Notes: generated from the sequence alone by a model not told the origin. Counted from the stretch's first letter, positions 13,383-21,056 are shown. The stretch is DNA of 27,784 nucleotides from PWHW01 sp964435025 (GCA_964435025.1 CAYSXL010000006.1:1-27784), one strand, 5' to 3'. Numbers and translations: made by a program.

Positions 13383-14156
13383 ATGAAGGAAAGAACTTAT
13401 TTTTATGACTTACACTGTCATACAATAGCATCTCCGGATACCCCGGGAAAATTGAAGGACATCGCATGTATGGCAAAAAAAAGAGGAGTTGACGGGATTG
13501 CGGTCGCGGATCATGACAAGATTTATGAGGGGCCGCTAAGTGTGGACGGCATTGATATTATTCCCGCAACAGAGATTAGTCTTAAAGGAGGTGATCACCT
13601 TTTGGGGTATTTTGTGAGTAGCAAGGTTAAAGCGGGTCTTACTCTTAAAGAGACTATTTCCCTAATTCATAAGCAAGGGGGATATGCGGTGTGGGCACAC
13701 CCTTTAAGGAGAAAAAATAATTTTACCGAAGAAGAAAAAGAAGCACTATCTTTACTTGATGGGCTGGAAGCGGGAAATGCGATGGATGGAGGAAAAAGCA
13801 GGAAAGCGACGAAAGAAGAGGCAAGACGGTGCTCTCTTATCGAAACTGCGGGGTCCGATGCTCATATTTGCGGGCAAGTCGGTACGGGGGTTTTGGAAGT
13901 AAGTGAAAAGATAAACAAAGAAAACTTTCTTGATGTTGCGGGCAAGGGTAAGGTTATTATTAGAGGAGAGATAAGTGGATACAGGAAGCATAATATGTGG
14001 TGGAAAAGGAAAATAAGAAAGCTCAGAGAAATATTGAGACTGGACGGGAGTAAAAGGATGAAAAATCTTTTTGCCAGAGTAGTAATAAGAAATTATTTGA
14101 GATTAAATAATATAAGATTAAAGCGAATAGATTTTAATCTTAAAGATAGGGAGTGA
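13383..14156 (+). CDS. PHP-domain metal-dependent phosphoesterase
   Basis: The 257-residue protein has the PHP metal-binding motifs in order: DLHCHT (His11, His13), VADHD (Asp43-Asp45), PATEIS (Glu64), YAVWAHPLRR (His near 107) and GSDAH near 160. Stand-alone PHP proteins of this size include phosphatases such as the 3',5'-nucleoside bisphosphate phosphatase of the TrpH type; the exact substrate is open. The final 60 residues are basic (WWKRKIRKLREILRL, ARVVIRNYLRL) and may bind membrane or nucleic acid. It is tightly linked to the PGI/PMI gene, which suggests one operon. TGA is the stop codon. Confidence 0.88.
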   Translation: MKERTYFYDLHCHTIASPDTPGKLKDIACMAKKRGVDGIAVADHDKIYEGPLSVDGIDIIPATEISLKGGDHLLGYFVSSKVKAGLTLKETISLIHKQGGYAVWAHPLRRKNNFTEEEKEALSLLDGLEAGNAMDGGKSRKATKEEARRCSLIETAGSDAHICGQVGTGVLEVSEKINKENFLDVAGKGKVIIRGEISGYRKHNMWWKRKIRKLREILRLDGSKRMKNLFARVVIRNYLRLNNIRLKRIDFNLKDRE

Positions 14157-14162
14157 TATTAC

Positions 14163-14190
14163 AAAAAAAAGAAGCACAGGATGTGCTTCT
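14163..14190 (-). terminator. terminator of the small minus-strand gene
   Basis: AGAAGCAC (14170-14177) pairs with GTGCTTCT (14183-14190). The A-run at 14163-14169 gives the U-tract on the minus strand; no T-run follows on the plus strand. Confidence 0.8.
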
Positions 14191-14220
14191 AAAGGTTTGT
14201 GTTTTTCAAAAAAAGGTTCT

Positions 14221-14466
14221 TTAAAGGTGCTTTAGGGCTGTCCTAATCATGAGGATGAAAACGAGATATTGGATATGCGGATCATTAATATTTTGGAAGA
14301 CGATATGGTCCGGATCGGCTTCTTCTACATTACTGTCTTTCATCCTTATTTTTTCCGTATTTATAAAAATGGCTTCTTTTCTGTATTCTACAATATTAGA
14401 TTGGGCGAACCCTCGGACAACAGCCCACTCTTCTTTTGTTTGGGGATAAAGTGGCTTTAAACTCAT
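14221..14466 (-). CDS. small hypothetical protein
   Basis: I do not recognise this 81-residue protein. It is a real gene by signals: a promoter, AAAGGAGG 7 nt before the ATG at 14466, and a terminator just past the stop. It begins MSLKPLYPQTKEEWAVVRGF, is acidic in the middle (KDSNVEEADPDHIVF) and ends with a hydrophobic helix (IQYLVFILMIRTALKHL). The overlapping plus-strand frames lack start signals. It is transcribed divergently from the RNHCP operon. Confidence 0.75.
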   Translation of the reverse strand: MSLKPLYPQTKEEWAVVRGFAQSNIVEYRKEAIFINTEKIRMKDSNVEEADPDHIVFQNINDPHIQYLVFILMIRTALKHL

Positions 14467-14538
14467 TTTAGATCCTCCTTTCTTTTAATACTTTATTTAA
14501 ATGTGAAAGGGCGAGTATCCTCCCTTTCTTCTTGTGCC

Positions 14539-14566
14539 ATTATAAAGGAAAAAAGCTTAGATTCAA
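14539..14566 (-). promoter_or_regulatory. promoter of the small minus-strand gene
   Basis: On the minus strand TTGAAT (14566-14561) and a perfect TATAAT (14544-14539) are 16 nt apart. The leader of about 65 nt can form a GAAAGGG/CCCTTTC hairpin before the Shine-Dalgarno sequence. Confidence 0.65.
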
Positions 14567-14595
14567 CCCCGTTTTCCACAATTACGAGAATGTGT

Positions 14596-14624
14596 TTGGT
14601 TTTTTTGCGTTATTTGTGTACACT
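14596..14624 (+). promoter_or_regulatory. promoter of the RNHCP/zincin operon
   Basis: TTGGTT (14596-14601) and TACACT (14619-14624) are 17 nt apart, placing the start near 14631, at AAGGAG (14630-14635). Confidence 0.45.
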
Positions 14625-14639
14625 GAATTAAGGAGAGAT

Positions 14640-14657
14640 ATGTTTATGGATATATGA
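14640..14657 (+). promoter_or_regulatory. five-codon upstream frame overlapping the RNHCP start
   Basis: AAGGAG at 14630-14635 is well placed for ATG 14640 or 14646, not for the RNHCP ATG at 14654. That frame encodes MFMDI and ends in TGA (14655-14657), overlapping the RNHCP start as ATGA. This is the geometry of translational coupling. Confidence 0.4.
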
Positions 14658-14992
14658 CAGAGGAGAAAAAATTTCAAAGAAGAAAAGAGACTTTTATCTG
14701 TGATAATTGCGGGAAGAAAGTGCGGGGAGACGGTTATACCGATCATTGCCCGAGGTGTCTTTGGTCAAAACATGTTGATGTGAAGCCGGGGGACAGAAAA
14801 GAAGAGTGCGGGGCGCTCATGGAGCCTATTGGAGTGGAAATAAAAACGGATAAGAGTATTATTTATTACAAATGCACCAAGTGCGGTCTTAAAAAGAGGG
14901 TAAAAGGGTTCCCGCAAGACAGCGAGGAAGAGATAATAAGATTAAGCAAGGAAAAAATTCTCGATGATGTCCAAAGAAAAACTAAAAAATAA
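14654..14992 (+). CDS. RNHCP-family zinc-binding protein
   Basis: The 112-residue protein matches the RNHCP family: FQRRKETFICDNCG (Cys16, Cys19), GDGYTDHCPRCLWSKHVD (His31, Cys32, Cys35) and PGDR, then EECGALMEPIGVE and a second CxxC pair in YYKCTKCGLKKR. Two zinc sites are likely. The family function is not established; nucleic-acid binding is a fair guess. The ATG at 14654 is the only start in frame after an upstream stop and overlaps the TGA of a five-codon frame. The metallopeptidase-like gene overlaps its end by 29 nt, so the two are translated from one transcript. Confidence 0.88.
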   Translation: MTEEKKFQRRKETFICDNCGKKVRGDGYTDHCPRCLWSKHVDVKPGDRKEECGALMEPIGVEIKTDKSIIYYKCTKCGLKKRVKGFPQDSEEEIIRLSKEKILDDVQRKTKK

Positions 14993-15839
14993 AATCAAAG
15001 AAGAACTTAGCGTTCCCAGAAAGGCGATAGAGGGGGATGAAAACAAAGAAATAGAAAAGTACCTCGGTCTTTTTTTGGTGGAAAAAGGATATATTGAAGA
15101 AATCGAGACAAGAGATGAGGATTGGGGTTTTGTTTACCACAGCGTTACCCGGAGTATAGCCATATCCGAAAAGGAGATGCCCCACACAAAGTGGGAAAAG
15201 TGCATTTTTAAAATGGGCATCAATAAAAAAACGGAAGAAAATCTTTTCCCGAATCCCGGAGTTGAAACAAAAAGGTATCGCTTCCTCCACGAGGCAAGTC
15301 ATGGCTATCAGGAGTATCTTTGCCACAAGGAGAGCCCGGAAGATGCCAAACTTTGGCACGGGAAGTCATTGGAAGGAGAGATAAATTCTTTCTACTCTAA
15401 AATTTTTAATTTTTGTTTTCATAAACGGGCGGAAGAAAATGATAACAAGGGAGAAAAAAAAGAGAAGGAAAGAGGTCTTTCCATTTGGGGCAATGTTTCA
15501 AAATATAGCGTGGAATCGGGGGAAATACTCAACAAGAACTCGGAAATAGCGGTGCGGGCACAAGAAGATGCCAATGAATTAATAACAATGTTTCTTTGGC
15601 ATCCCGAATATCTTGATAACTATCTGGACTATCTCTCGTTAAATTATGAAAACCATCAGGTACGAGAAAGGGAGAGTACTCGAGAAGATTTGGAGAAAAG
15701 AGGCCTTTTGCAAATATCAAAAGAAGATGCGGGCTACTTAAGAGAAGTGATAACTTCCTATGTCGGAGAAATGAAAAATGAGATTAAGTGTGTTATAATG
15801 CAGAACACGTCAGGTGATAAAAAGGAGGGATTATTTTGA
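14964..15839 (+). CDS. putative intracellular zinc metallopeptidase (HExxH)
   Basis: The 291-residue protein contains FLHEASHGYQ, an HExxH zinc motif at residues 109-113. It also has a possible third-ligand Glu far downstream in AQEDANELITMFLWH (Glu201 or Glu205). There is no signal peptide or membrane helix, so it should act in the cytosol. I cannot place it in a named peptidase family. The central part (about 150-170) is very charged and possibly disordered. It starts ATG ATG inside the RNHCP gene, with AAGGA about 11 nt upstream, and its TGA overlaps the TTG start of the next gene (TTGA). Confidence 0.65.
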   Translation: MMSKEKLKNKIKEELSVPRKAIEGDENKEIEKYLGLFLVEKGYIEEIETRDEDWGFVYHSVTRSIAISEKEMPHTKWEKCIFKMGINKKTEENLFPNPGVETKRYRFLHEASHGYQEYLCHKESPEDAKLWHGKSLEGEINSFYSKIFNFCFHKRAEENDNKGEKKEKERGLSIWGNVSKYSVESGEILNKNSEIAVRAQEDANELITMFLWHPEYLDNYLDYLSLNYENHQVRERESTREDLEKRGLLQISKEDAGYLREVITSYVGEMKNEIKCVIMQNTSGDKKEGLF

Positions 15840-16282
15840 GAAAGGGATGCATACTTATCTGCATTAAATGCAGAGAAAATGCGGTTTATGTGAAGGACTC
15901 AACAATAAATAGGTGCTCTTTTTGCAAAAAACCGATTGATATTGACAGAGGAATAGTCGATCTTGTGATTGCTCTCAACAACATCAATATCGGGACATAC
16001 TCTTCCTGCATGGGACATAGTGGAGGGTTTGATGAAAACAGAAGAAGTTATCCGTATGTGGCCATTTACGGCGAAGGAAAAACCGATGCGGTAAAAACAT
16101 TGCTCAAGAGATATAACAAAAGCTATGCCGATGGAGAGTTGCGAGGATGGCAGCTTGAGATTCAAAAGGATACGCTCGGAAGACCGATATGGATTATTGT
16201 TCCTTTGCAGAAAGAGAAAAATGTGGAAGAATTGAGAAAGGAGGCATCCGCTTTAGCGGAGTATATATTCTCAAATTCTTGA
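15836..16282 (+). CDS. zinc-ribbon hypothetical protein
   Basis: The 148-residue protein opens with a four-cysteine ribbon (CIKC at 9-12, CSFC at 27-30). It continues with IVDLVIALNNINIGTYSSCMGHSGG and YPYVAIYGEG, a pattern seen in uncharacterised small proteins with an SC-GH motif; the Cys-x-Gly-His could be catalytic or metal-binding. I assign no function. The TTG at 15836 is the start because AAGGAGG lies about 8 nt upstream and TTGA overlaps the stop of the metallopeptidase-like gene. It is the last gene of the operon, followed by a terminator 7 nt later. Confidence 0.7.
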   Translation: MRKGCILICIKCRENAVYVKDSTINRCSFCKKPIDIDRGIVDLVIALNNINIGTYSSCMGHSGGFDENRRSYPYVAIYGEGKTDAVKTLLKRYNKSYADGELRGWQLEIQKDTLGRPIWIIVPLQKEKNVEELRKEASALAEYIFSNS

Positions 16283-16288
16283 AATTCC

Positions 16289-16312
16289 AAAGAGAGCGAA
16301 GGCTCTCTTTTT
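16289..16312 (+). terminator. intrinsic terminator of the RNHCP operon
   Basis: Perfect 9-bp AAAGAGAGC/GCTCTCTTT stem (16289-16297 with 16302-16310), GAAG tetraloop and T-run. Confidence 0.92.
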
Positions 16313-16314
16313 GT

Positions 16315-16343
16315 TTTACATTGGCACCTTTTTGTACTAAAAT
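16315..16343 (+). promoter_or_regulatory. promoter giving a nearly leaderless transglutaminase-like mRNA
   Basis: TTTACA (16315-16320) and TAAAAT (16338-16343) are 17 nt apart. The ATG lies at 16350, 6 nt past the -10 box, so the mRNA should start at or next to the start codon. Confidence 0.6.
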
Positions 16344-16349
16344 ATCCGT

Positions 16350-17369
16350 ATGGAAATCAATTATAAAAATCCGAAAAAAAGGGAGGGTGTCTTTATTTGG
16401 GAGGCGGATGTGATGTTTTTCCCGAAAGCGGATTACGGGAGTTTTACCGGGAAAAAAGACATCGAAATTCAAGAAGACCTCAAGAGAAGGTATGGAAAAA
16501 ATAGTTTTTGCTTTCCTTCTTCAAGGAGAGAAAAAGCTTTTTTAGCGTGGGTATCAAAAATAAAAGAATGGGAAAGCCAAAAAGAAGTGGAAGTTTCTTA
16601 TGATAGTCCGGAAAAGAAAAAGTATGAGGACAGAGAAAACGGAAATATGATTAATATTTTTGACTTTTCCACCGGTATTTTGGGTAAAAAGAAGATTAAA
16701 GAAAATTTTTCCTTTAAATCTTTTGAAGTGGAACTTAGTGCGGACAACTGGGAGGTAAAGGATTACGAAAAGAATTCTCCCCTTTATAGAAGATATACTA
16801 AAAGTGAAACGCGAATCGGCAAGACCGATGATATTACAAGGCATGCCAGAGAGATTACAAAGGAAAGAGATAGTTACTTCGCAAAGGCTAAATTCATATA
16901 CAACTGGGTTATAGAAAATATCGCCTATAAGGGAGAGGAAGAAAGAAAAGGAGTCATTAAAGTATTTAGAGAAAAAAGTGGAAATACGGAGGAAATAAGT
17001 CTTCTTCTTGTGGTTCTTCTTAGAGCGGTTGGAATCCCCGCAAGACTTGTAAGCGGAGCATGGGGAGAAGACGGAAAAAGACAAACCTTTCACTCATGGG
17101 TCGAGTTCTATATTGAAGACGTGGGATGGGTACCGGTGGATTGCGTGAAAAAAATGTTCGGAGAATTGGACAACGAAAGGGTAATATTTTCCAAGGGAGA
17201 AAACATATTGCTTAAAAATGCTCCCGAACACAGCGATATTTTTGATATAAAATACAAAAGGGCGCTTTATATGCAACCGGATGTTTTTTATGTCGACAGC
17301 GAGGAAGAAGGTTTTTTCGTGACAAGAAAAAGTAAGTATCTTCTTATCAAAGACCCCGGAAAATGGTAG
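16350..17369 (+). CDS. transglutaminase-like fold protein lacking the catalytic Cys
   Basis: The C-terminal half of this 339-residue protein reads like a transglutaminase-like superfamily core: KAKFIYNWVIENIAYKG, then SGNTEEISLLLVVLLRAVGI and PARLVSGAW, FHSWVEFYIEDVGWVPVDCV. In active members the first segment carries Cys (as in GDCEDF or GVCEDF). Here that position is Thr213. His248 and Asp264 of the triad are kept, with Cys265 next to the Asp. It is therefore probably not a classical Cys peptidase or transglutaminase. The N-terminal 150 residues are charged and unrecognised, with no signal peptide. It overlaps the DUF218 gene by 7 nt, suggesting joint envelope-related work. Confidence 0.8.
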   Translation: MEINYKNPKKREGVFIWEADVMFFPKADYGSFTGKKDIEIQEDLKRRYGKNSFCFPSSRREKAFLAWVSKIKEWESQKEVEVSYDSPEKKKYEDRENGNMINIFDFSTGILGKKKIKENFSFKSFEVELSADNWEVKDYEKNSPLYRRYTKSETRIGKTDDITRHAREITKERDSYFAKAKFIYNWVIENIAYKGEEERKGVIKVFREKSGNTEEISLLLVVLLRAVGIPARLVSGAWGEDGKRQTFHSWVEFYIEDVGWVPVDCVKKMFGELDNERVIFSKGENILLKNAPEHSDIFDIKYKRALYMQPDVFYVDSEEEGFFVTRKSKYLLIKDPGKW

Positions 17370-18088
17370 TTTTAAAATTATTTCAAAATTTTTTAATGCC
17401 GAGCGCTTTTATCGTTCTCTTTTTCCTTTTGGGTATTATCTTCTGGGGAAAGAAAAAGAGCAGAGGGAAAACACTTATTATTTCAGGGGCGGCGCTTTAT
17501 CTGCTTTTCTCTATTAGTCCTGTGAGTGATTTTCTTCTGATGTCCCTTGAAGAGAAGTACGAGCGTTTACCGGTTGAAAACATAGACAAAGCGGAAAAAG
17601 TGGTACTTCTTTTGGGCGGGAGGGAAAGCGATGTGCTCAGAGGAAGTGAAGTTTTGAGATTATGGCATCTTTCGGATGGGGAAATGGAAATAATCGTATC
17701 CGGAATAGATCCTTTTACGACAAAAAACGAAGAAGCTTACGCAGTGAGAAATTTTTTCGAACATAGGGGGGTTGATGAAAATAATGTTATAATTGAAGGG
17801 AAGTCTCATAATACAAGGGAGAATGTGGAGAATGTAAAAAAGATAGTGGGAGATAATCCTTTTTTCCTTGTTACTTCCGCGTATCATATGGACCGTTCCT
17901 TGCGGGAGTTTGAAAGGCTGGGCGCCAACCCCATTCCCGCTCCCACGGACTTCAAAAGGAAGAGGGTTATAACTTACGGTTTTTTCGACTTTATTCCCCG
18001 GGGGAGTAATTTGAGAAATTCCAATCTTGCGTTTCACGAATATATCGGTATTGTGTATTATCAATTTATATCCCTCCTCGGAAAATAA
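17363..18088 (+). CDS. DUF218 / ElyC-SanA-like membrane protein
   Basis: The 241-residue protein has two N-terminal membrane helices (about 9-27 and 36-54) followed by a DUF218 domain. Its signatures are KVVLLLGGRESDVLRGSEVLRLWH, MEIIVSGIDPF, SHNTRENVENVKKIV and FLVTSAYHMDRSLREFERLGANPIPAPTDF. This is the arrangement of ElyC/YdcF/SanA relatives, which have been linked to envelope integrity and the undecaprenyl-phosphate lipid carrier. Enzymatic activity is not proven for the family. The ATG at 17363 overlaps the end of the transglutaminase-like gene, so the two are coupled. Confidence 0.9.
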   Translation: MVVLKLFQNFLMPSAFIVLFFLLGIIFWGKKKSRGKTLIISGAALYLLFSISPVSDFLLMSLEEKYERLPVENIDKAEKVVLLLGGRESDVLRGSEVLRLWHLSDGEMEIIVSGIDPFTTKNEEAYAVRNFFEHRGVDENNVIIEGKSHNTRENVENVKKIVGDNPFFLVTSAYHMDRSLREFERLGANPIPAPTDFKRKRVITYGFFDFIPRGSNLRNSNLAFHEYIGIVYYQFISLLGK

Positions 18089-18095
18089 TTTTTAT

Positions 18096-18124
18096 TTGCA
18101 GAAAGTTTAAAGATGAATTATTAT
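18096..18124 (+). promoter_or_regulatory. promoter giving a nearly leaderless peptidase mRNA
   Basis: TTGCAG (18096-18101) and TATTAT (18119-18124) are 17 nt apart; the ATG is at 18133, 8 nt past the -10 box. Confidence 0.5.
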
Positions 18125-18132
18125 CAAGCCCT

Positions 18133-19833
18133 ATGAAACCGAAACTCGGGACAATCGCAATCGCTTTTTTCTTTATCTTTCTTCCTTTTATTACGGAAGC
18201 GTTTTCCGTGGGGGACGTGGAGAGGTTTTTTGTTGAGCCGACATATGACTTAAAAGAGAGGAAAGAAACAAAAGCAAGACTCCAAAGAATCACCAACTAC
18301 ATATATTTTTATGTTGATAAGGGCTGGTGGGAAGGCCTCTCTGAAGAGAAACAAAAAGAATATGATGAGATTATTTATAATCTCGGGAATGAGTTCGAAG
18401 AGAATATTTACTATGAGTTTACTTCACGGTTTGGAGACAAGCCGGAACACAGAGTAACTTCCAAAGAGCGTATATCCGTGTTTTTCCATCCCATGCAAGA
18501 AAACGCGGGAGGTTATTTTCGATCGGGAGATCAGTATTCAAGATACCAGTACTCACAATCTAACGAAAGAAATATTCTTTACCTTAGCAGTAATGTGCTC
18601 AGTGACCCCGCTCTGCCCGGGTACCTCAGCCATGAATATGCTCATCTTGTCACCTTTAACGAGAAGAACAGGAAACAGGGAATAAACGAAGAGGTTTGGC
18701 TTAATGAGCTTCGTGCGGAAGTGATACCAACACTTCTTGGCTATGATGATGAATACGAAGAAAGTAATTTGAGGTTGAGGGTACAAAATTTTCTTCGGGA
18801 TCCCGACATATCGCTTACCGAGTGGACGGAACAGGCGGCTGACTATGGCGTAATAAATCTTTTTGGACAGTATTTAATAGATCATTACGGGGAGCCCGTG
18901 ATAAAAAAATCTCTTAAGTCGGAATTTATCGGTATTCCCAGTCTTGATTATGCGCTTTCAGAGCACGAAAAAAGATTTTCTGAAATTTTTACCGAATGGA
19001 CCATTGCGAGTTACTTGAATGACTGCTCCTTAGGAGAATACTACTGTTACAAAAATGAAAGTCTGGAAAATTTACGAGTTTCTCCTACTACTTATTTTTT
19101 ACCGACAAAAAATGAGGGAGGTTATAGTACGGAATACCGCACAAAAAATTGGGCGGGAAATTGGCACCGTATTGTGGGGGGATCGGGAACCCTCTATTTG
19201 GAGTTTAGCGGAGATAAGGAATTTACCGTTCCCTATATTCTTTGTGAAAAGGACGGGGATTGCGAAGTACGGCGCATGGAAATGGACGACGAAAATAAAG
19301 GAGAAATCGTGGTGGAAGGGTTTAATTCGAAATACGAATCCATAATCCTTGTTCCTTCTCTCCAGCAGAAGTTTGAAGGATTTAACGGTCCCGAGCAAAC
19401 ACATTCCTTCTACTGGGAAGCTAAAATAATAGATAAAGATAGACTTGCGGAAAAAGAAAGAGAAAAGGAAGCCATCCTTAAAGAAGTAAAAGAAAGACTT
19501 GTCGCCTTGAGAGAGGATGTAGCGAAACTTTATAAGTTGGCTGGCATAAAGTTTCCCGAAAATGAGATTTACGAGGTGAAGAAAAATCTTTATTTCGGGA
19601 TGGAAGATTCGAGGGAGGTAAGGAGCTTACAGAGATTTCTAAAATCTCGGGGAGAAGACATCTACCCCGAAGGCTTTGTGACGGGAAATTTTTACGAACT
19701 TACAAGAAAGGCGGTTATCAGATTTCAGGAGAAACATCGCCAAGAGATACTTGATCCACTCGGTCTTAAATCAGGTACGGGGTATGTCGGTGAGTCTACA
19801 AGAAACTACATAAACTCTTTAATGAAAAAATAA
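18133..19833 (+). CDS. secreted gluzincin-type metallopeptidase with C-terminal PG-binding-like domain
   Basis: This 566-residue protein has a signal peptide (about 1-23, ending ITEA). The catalytic core has YLSHEYAHLVTF (HExxH at 167-171) and, 20 residues on, VWLNELRAE, where Glu192 is the probable third zinc ligand, as in gluzincins with a WxNE motif; the layout recalls M30 (hyicolysin-like) peptidases. A beta-rich region with several Cys follows (about 295-435), then a coiled coil (KEREKEAILKEVKERL). Last is a PG_binding_1-like domain (about 485-566: REVRSLQRFLKSRG, GYVGESTRNYINSL) related to the module in the three genes at 7179-10612. It is probably wall-held and digests proteins outside the cell; the substrate is unknown. 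The next gene starts 2 nt after its stop. Confidence 0.88.
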   Translation: MKPKLGTIAIAFFFIFLPFITEAFSVGDVERFFVEPTYDLKERKETKARLQRITNYIYFYVDKGWWEGLSEEKQKEYDEIIYNLGNEFEENIYYEFTSRFGDKPEHRVTSKERISVFFHPMQENAGGYFRSGDQYSRYQYSQSNERNILYLSSNVLSDPALPGYLSHEYAHLVTFNEKNRKQGINEEVWLNELRAEVIPTLLGYDDEYEESNLRLRVQNFLRDPDISLTEWTEQAADYGVINLFGQYLIDHYGEPVIKKSLKSEFIGIPSLDYALSEHEKRFSEIFTEWTIASYLNDCSLGEYYCYKNESLENLRVSPTTYFLPTKNEGGYSTEYRTKNWAGNWHRIVGGSGTLYLEFSGDKEFTVPYILCEKDGDCEVRRMEMDDENKGEIVVEGFNSKYESIILVPSLQQKFEGFNGPEQTHSFYWEAKIIDKDRLAEKEREKEAILKEVKERLVALREDVAKLYKLAGIKFPENEIYEVKKNLYFGMEDSREVRSLQRFLKSRGEDIYPEGFVTGNFYELTRKAVIRFQEKHRQEILDPLGLKSGTGYVGESTRNYINSLMKK

Positions 19834-19835
19834 GA

Positions 19836-20861
19836 ATGCGTAATGCTGTAAAATTTGCTATTACTCTCCTTGTGGGTGTCTCGCTTTTTTATTTTGTTGT
19901 TAAAGAAACGGGCATCGAAGCTATCTGGGAAGGAATAATACTCTTTCTCCGACCGGAAGGGCTTATTATTATCGCGACCACTTTCCTTATTGTTTTTATA
20001 GGGGCGCTTCGCTGGAGAGAAGTTATTGCGTCTCAAGGGAAGAGAGTACCGCTTTTACTGACAATAAGATATCTCGTCAAAGGATTCACGGTGGATTTCC
20101 TTACACCGTTTTCTCTTTTCGGGGGTGAAGCGGTAAGAATATTTCTTATGGAAAAGTCGCTCGGATTAAAAAAGAGTGCTACCGCGGCGGCAATTGATAA
20201 GATAATGGATGTTACTATGCACTTTTTCTTTCTTGTTCTCGGTATTGTTCTTTTTATAATTCACGGGAGTGAGCCCAGTGGTGTATTTCTTTATTACGCG
20301 GGAGGAGTGATTACGGCTTTATTTTTTATTCTCTTCCTTTTTTACCAATTTGCTTTAAGAAAAAAAAGCATGATTGGGTGGGTTTTTAAGATTTTTGGAT
20401 TTTCCAAAAATTATTTAGCGGATAACGGTAACGGAAAAATGGTAATGGAAATAGAGAGAGGTATAATCCGTTTCTTTTCTTTCCAGAGAAAAGAGCTTTT
20501 AAAAGGGATGGCGCTTAGTTTTTTGAGACATCTTCTTCTTGCTTTCAGGGTTTATATTATTTTATTTTTTCTTGTCGGGCAGACCGAATTGGGACACGCT
20601 TTTGCGGTATACGGCCTTACCATACTCTCTATGCTCCTGCCGCTACCTGCCGCGCTGGGAGGTATGGAGGCGATAATGGCTCTTGGATTCGGGACGCTGG
20701 GTATCGGACTTACAGCCGGTGTGGCTTATGCCGTTACGGTAAGGAGCGCGGACCTCATAGTTTGCGCGTTGGGGATAATTCTCTTTATACGCCTTTCATT
20801 TACTTCCTTCTTGAAGCAGTTCAATCTTTTTATAAAAAACTTTTCTACGGAAAAGGAATAG
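19836..20861 (+). CDS. LPG-synthase TM / flippase-like integral membrane protein
   Basis: The 341-residue protein consists of about eight membrane helices and matches the lysylphosphatidylglycerol synthase TM region family (UPF0104, the flippase-like half of MprF; AglD-like). Characteristic parts are LIVFIGALRWREVIASQG, VDFLTPFSLFGGEAVRIFLM, KSATAAAIDKIMDV and LLPLPAALGGMEAIMALGF. There is no C-terminal lysyltransferase domain, so it is the membrane part only. Relatives move or modify lipid-linked molecules; the cargo is unknown. It starts 2 nt after the peptidase gene and is almost certainly co-transcribed. Confidence 0.9.
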   Translation: MRNAVKFAITLLVGVSLFYFVVKETGIEAIWEGIILFLRPEGLIIIATTFLIVFIGALRWREVIASQGKRVPLLLTIRYLVKGFTVDFLTPFSLFGGEAVRIFLMEKSLGLKKSATAAAIDKIMDVTMHFFFLVLGIVLFIIHGSEPSGVFLYYAGGVITALFFILFLFYQFALRKKSMIGWVFKIFGFSKNYLADNGNGKMVMEIERGIIRFFSFQRKELLKGMALSFLRHLLLAFRVYIILFFLVGQTELGHAFAVYGLTILSMLLPLPAALGGMEAIMALGFGTLGIGLTAGVAYAVTVRSADLIVCALGIILFIRLSFTSFLKQFNLFIKNFSTEKE

Positions 20862-20863
20862 AT

Positions 20864-20892
20864 TTGACAAAGGTGATTTATTTTGTTAATAT
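20864..20892 (+). promoter_or_regulatory. consensus promoter with no gene behind it
   Basis: A perfect TTGACA (20864-20869) and TAATAT (20887-20892) are 17 nt apart. The only thing before the next terminator (20934-20961) is about 60 nt of non-coding sequence. Confidence 0.65.
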
Positions 20893-20897
20893 TCAGC

Positions 20898-20961
20898 CAG
20901 TGGGTAGGTGCGAAATGTTAACTCCGATTCGGCAAAAAACCTCACTCGAGCGAGGTTTTTT
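20898..20961 (+). ncRNA. putative short RNA between promoter and terminator
   Basis: The stretch runs from the predicted start of the consensus promoter to a strong terminator and has no plausible ORF. It contains GTTAACTCCGATTC (20917-20930), which can pair over 14 nt (one G-U) with the loop region of the hairpin upstream of murB at 21147-21160. It matches no RNA family that I know. Confidence 0.4.
20934..20961 (+). terminator. strong intrinsic terminator of the short RNA
   Basis: AAAAAACCTC (20934-20943) pairs with GAGGTTTTTT (20952-20961), with an ACTCGAGC loop. Confidence 0.9.
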
Positions 20962-20983
20962 GCTTTTTAAAGAACTGAAATTT

Positions 20984-21006
20984 TCTCTTAACAAAAGAGA
21001 TTTTTT
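20984..21006 (+). terminator. weak terminator-like hairpin
   Basis: TCTCTT (20984-20989) pairs with AAGAGA (20995-21000), then six T. Only 6 bp and A/T-rich. Confidence 0.35.
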
Positions 21007-21056
21007 ATTGGACGCATAATCATTTAACCGTAGTACAACACATTTTTCCGTATTTT

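Noticed and set aside
14249..14460. Plus-strand frames opposite the small minus-strand gene
   Set aside because: The minus frame has promoter, AAAGGAGG, ATG and terminator; the plus frames have none of these.
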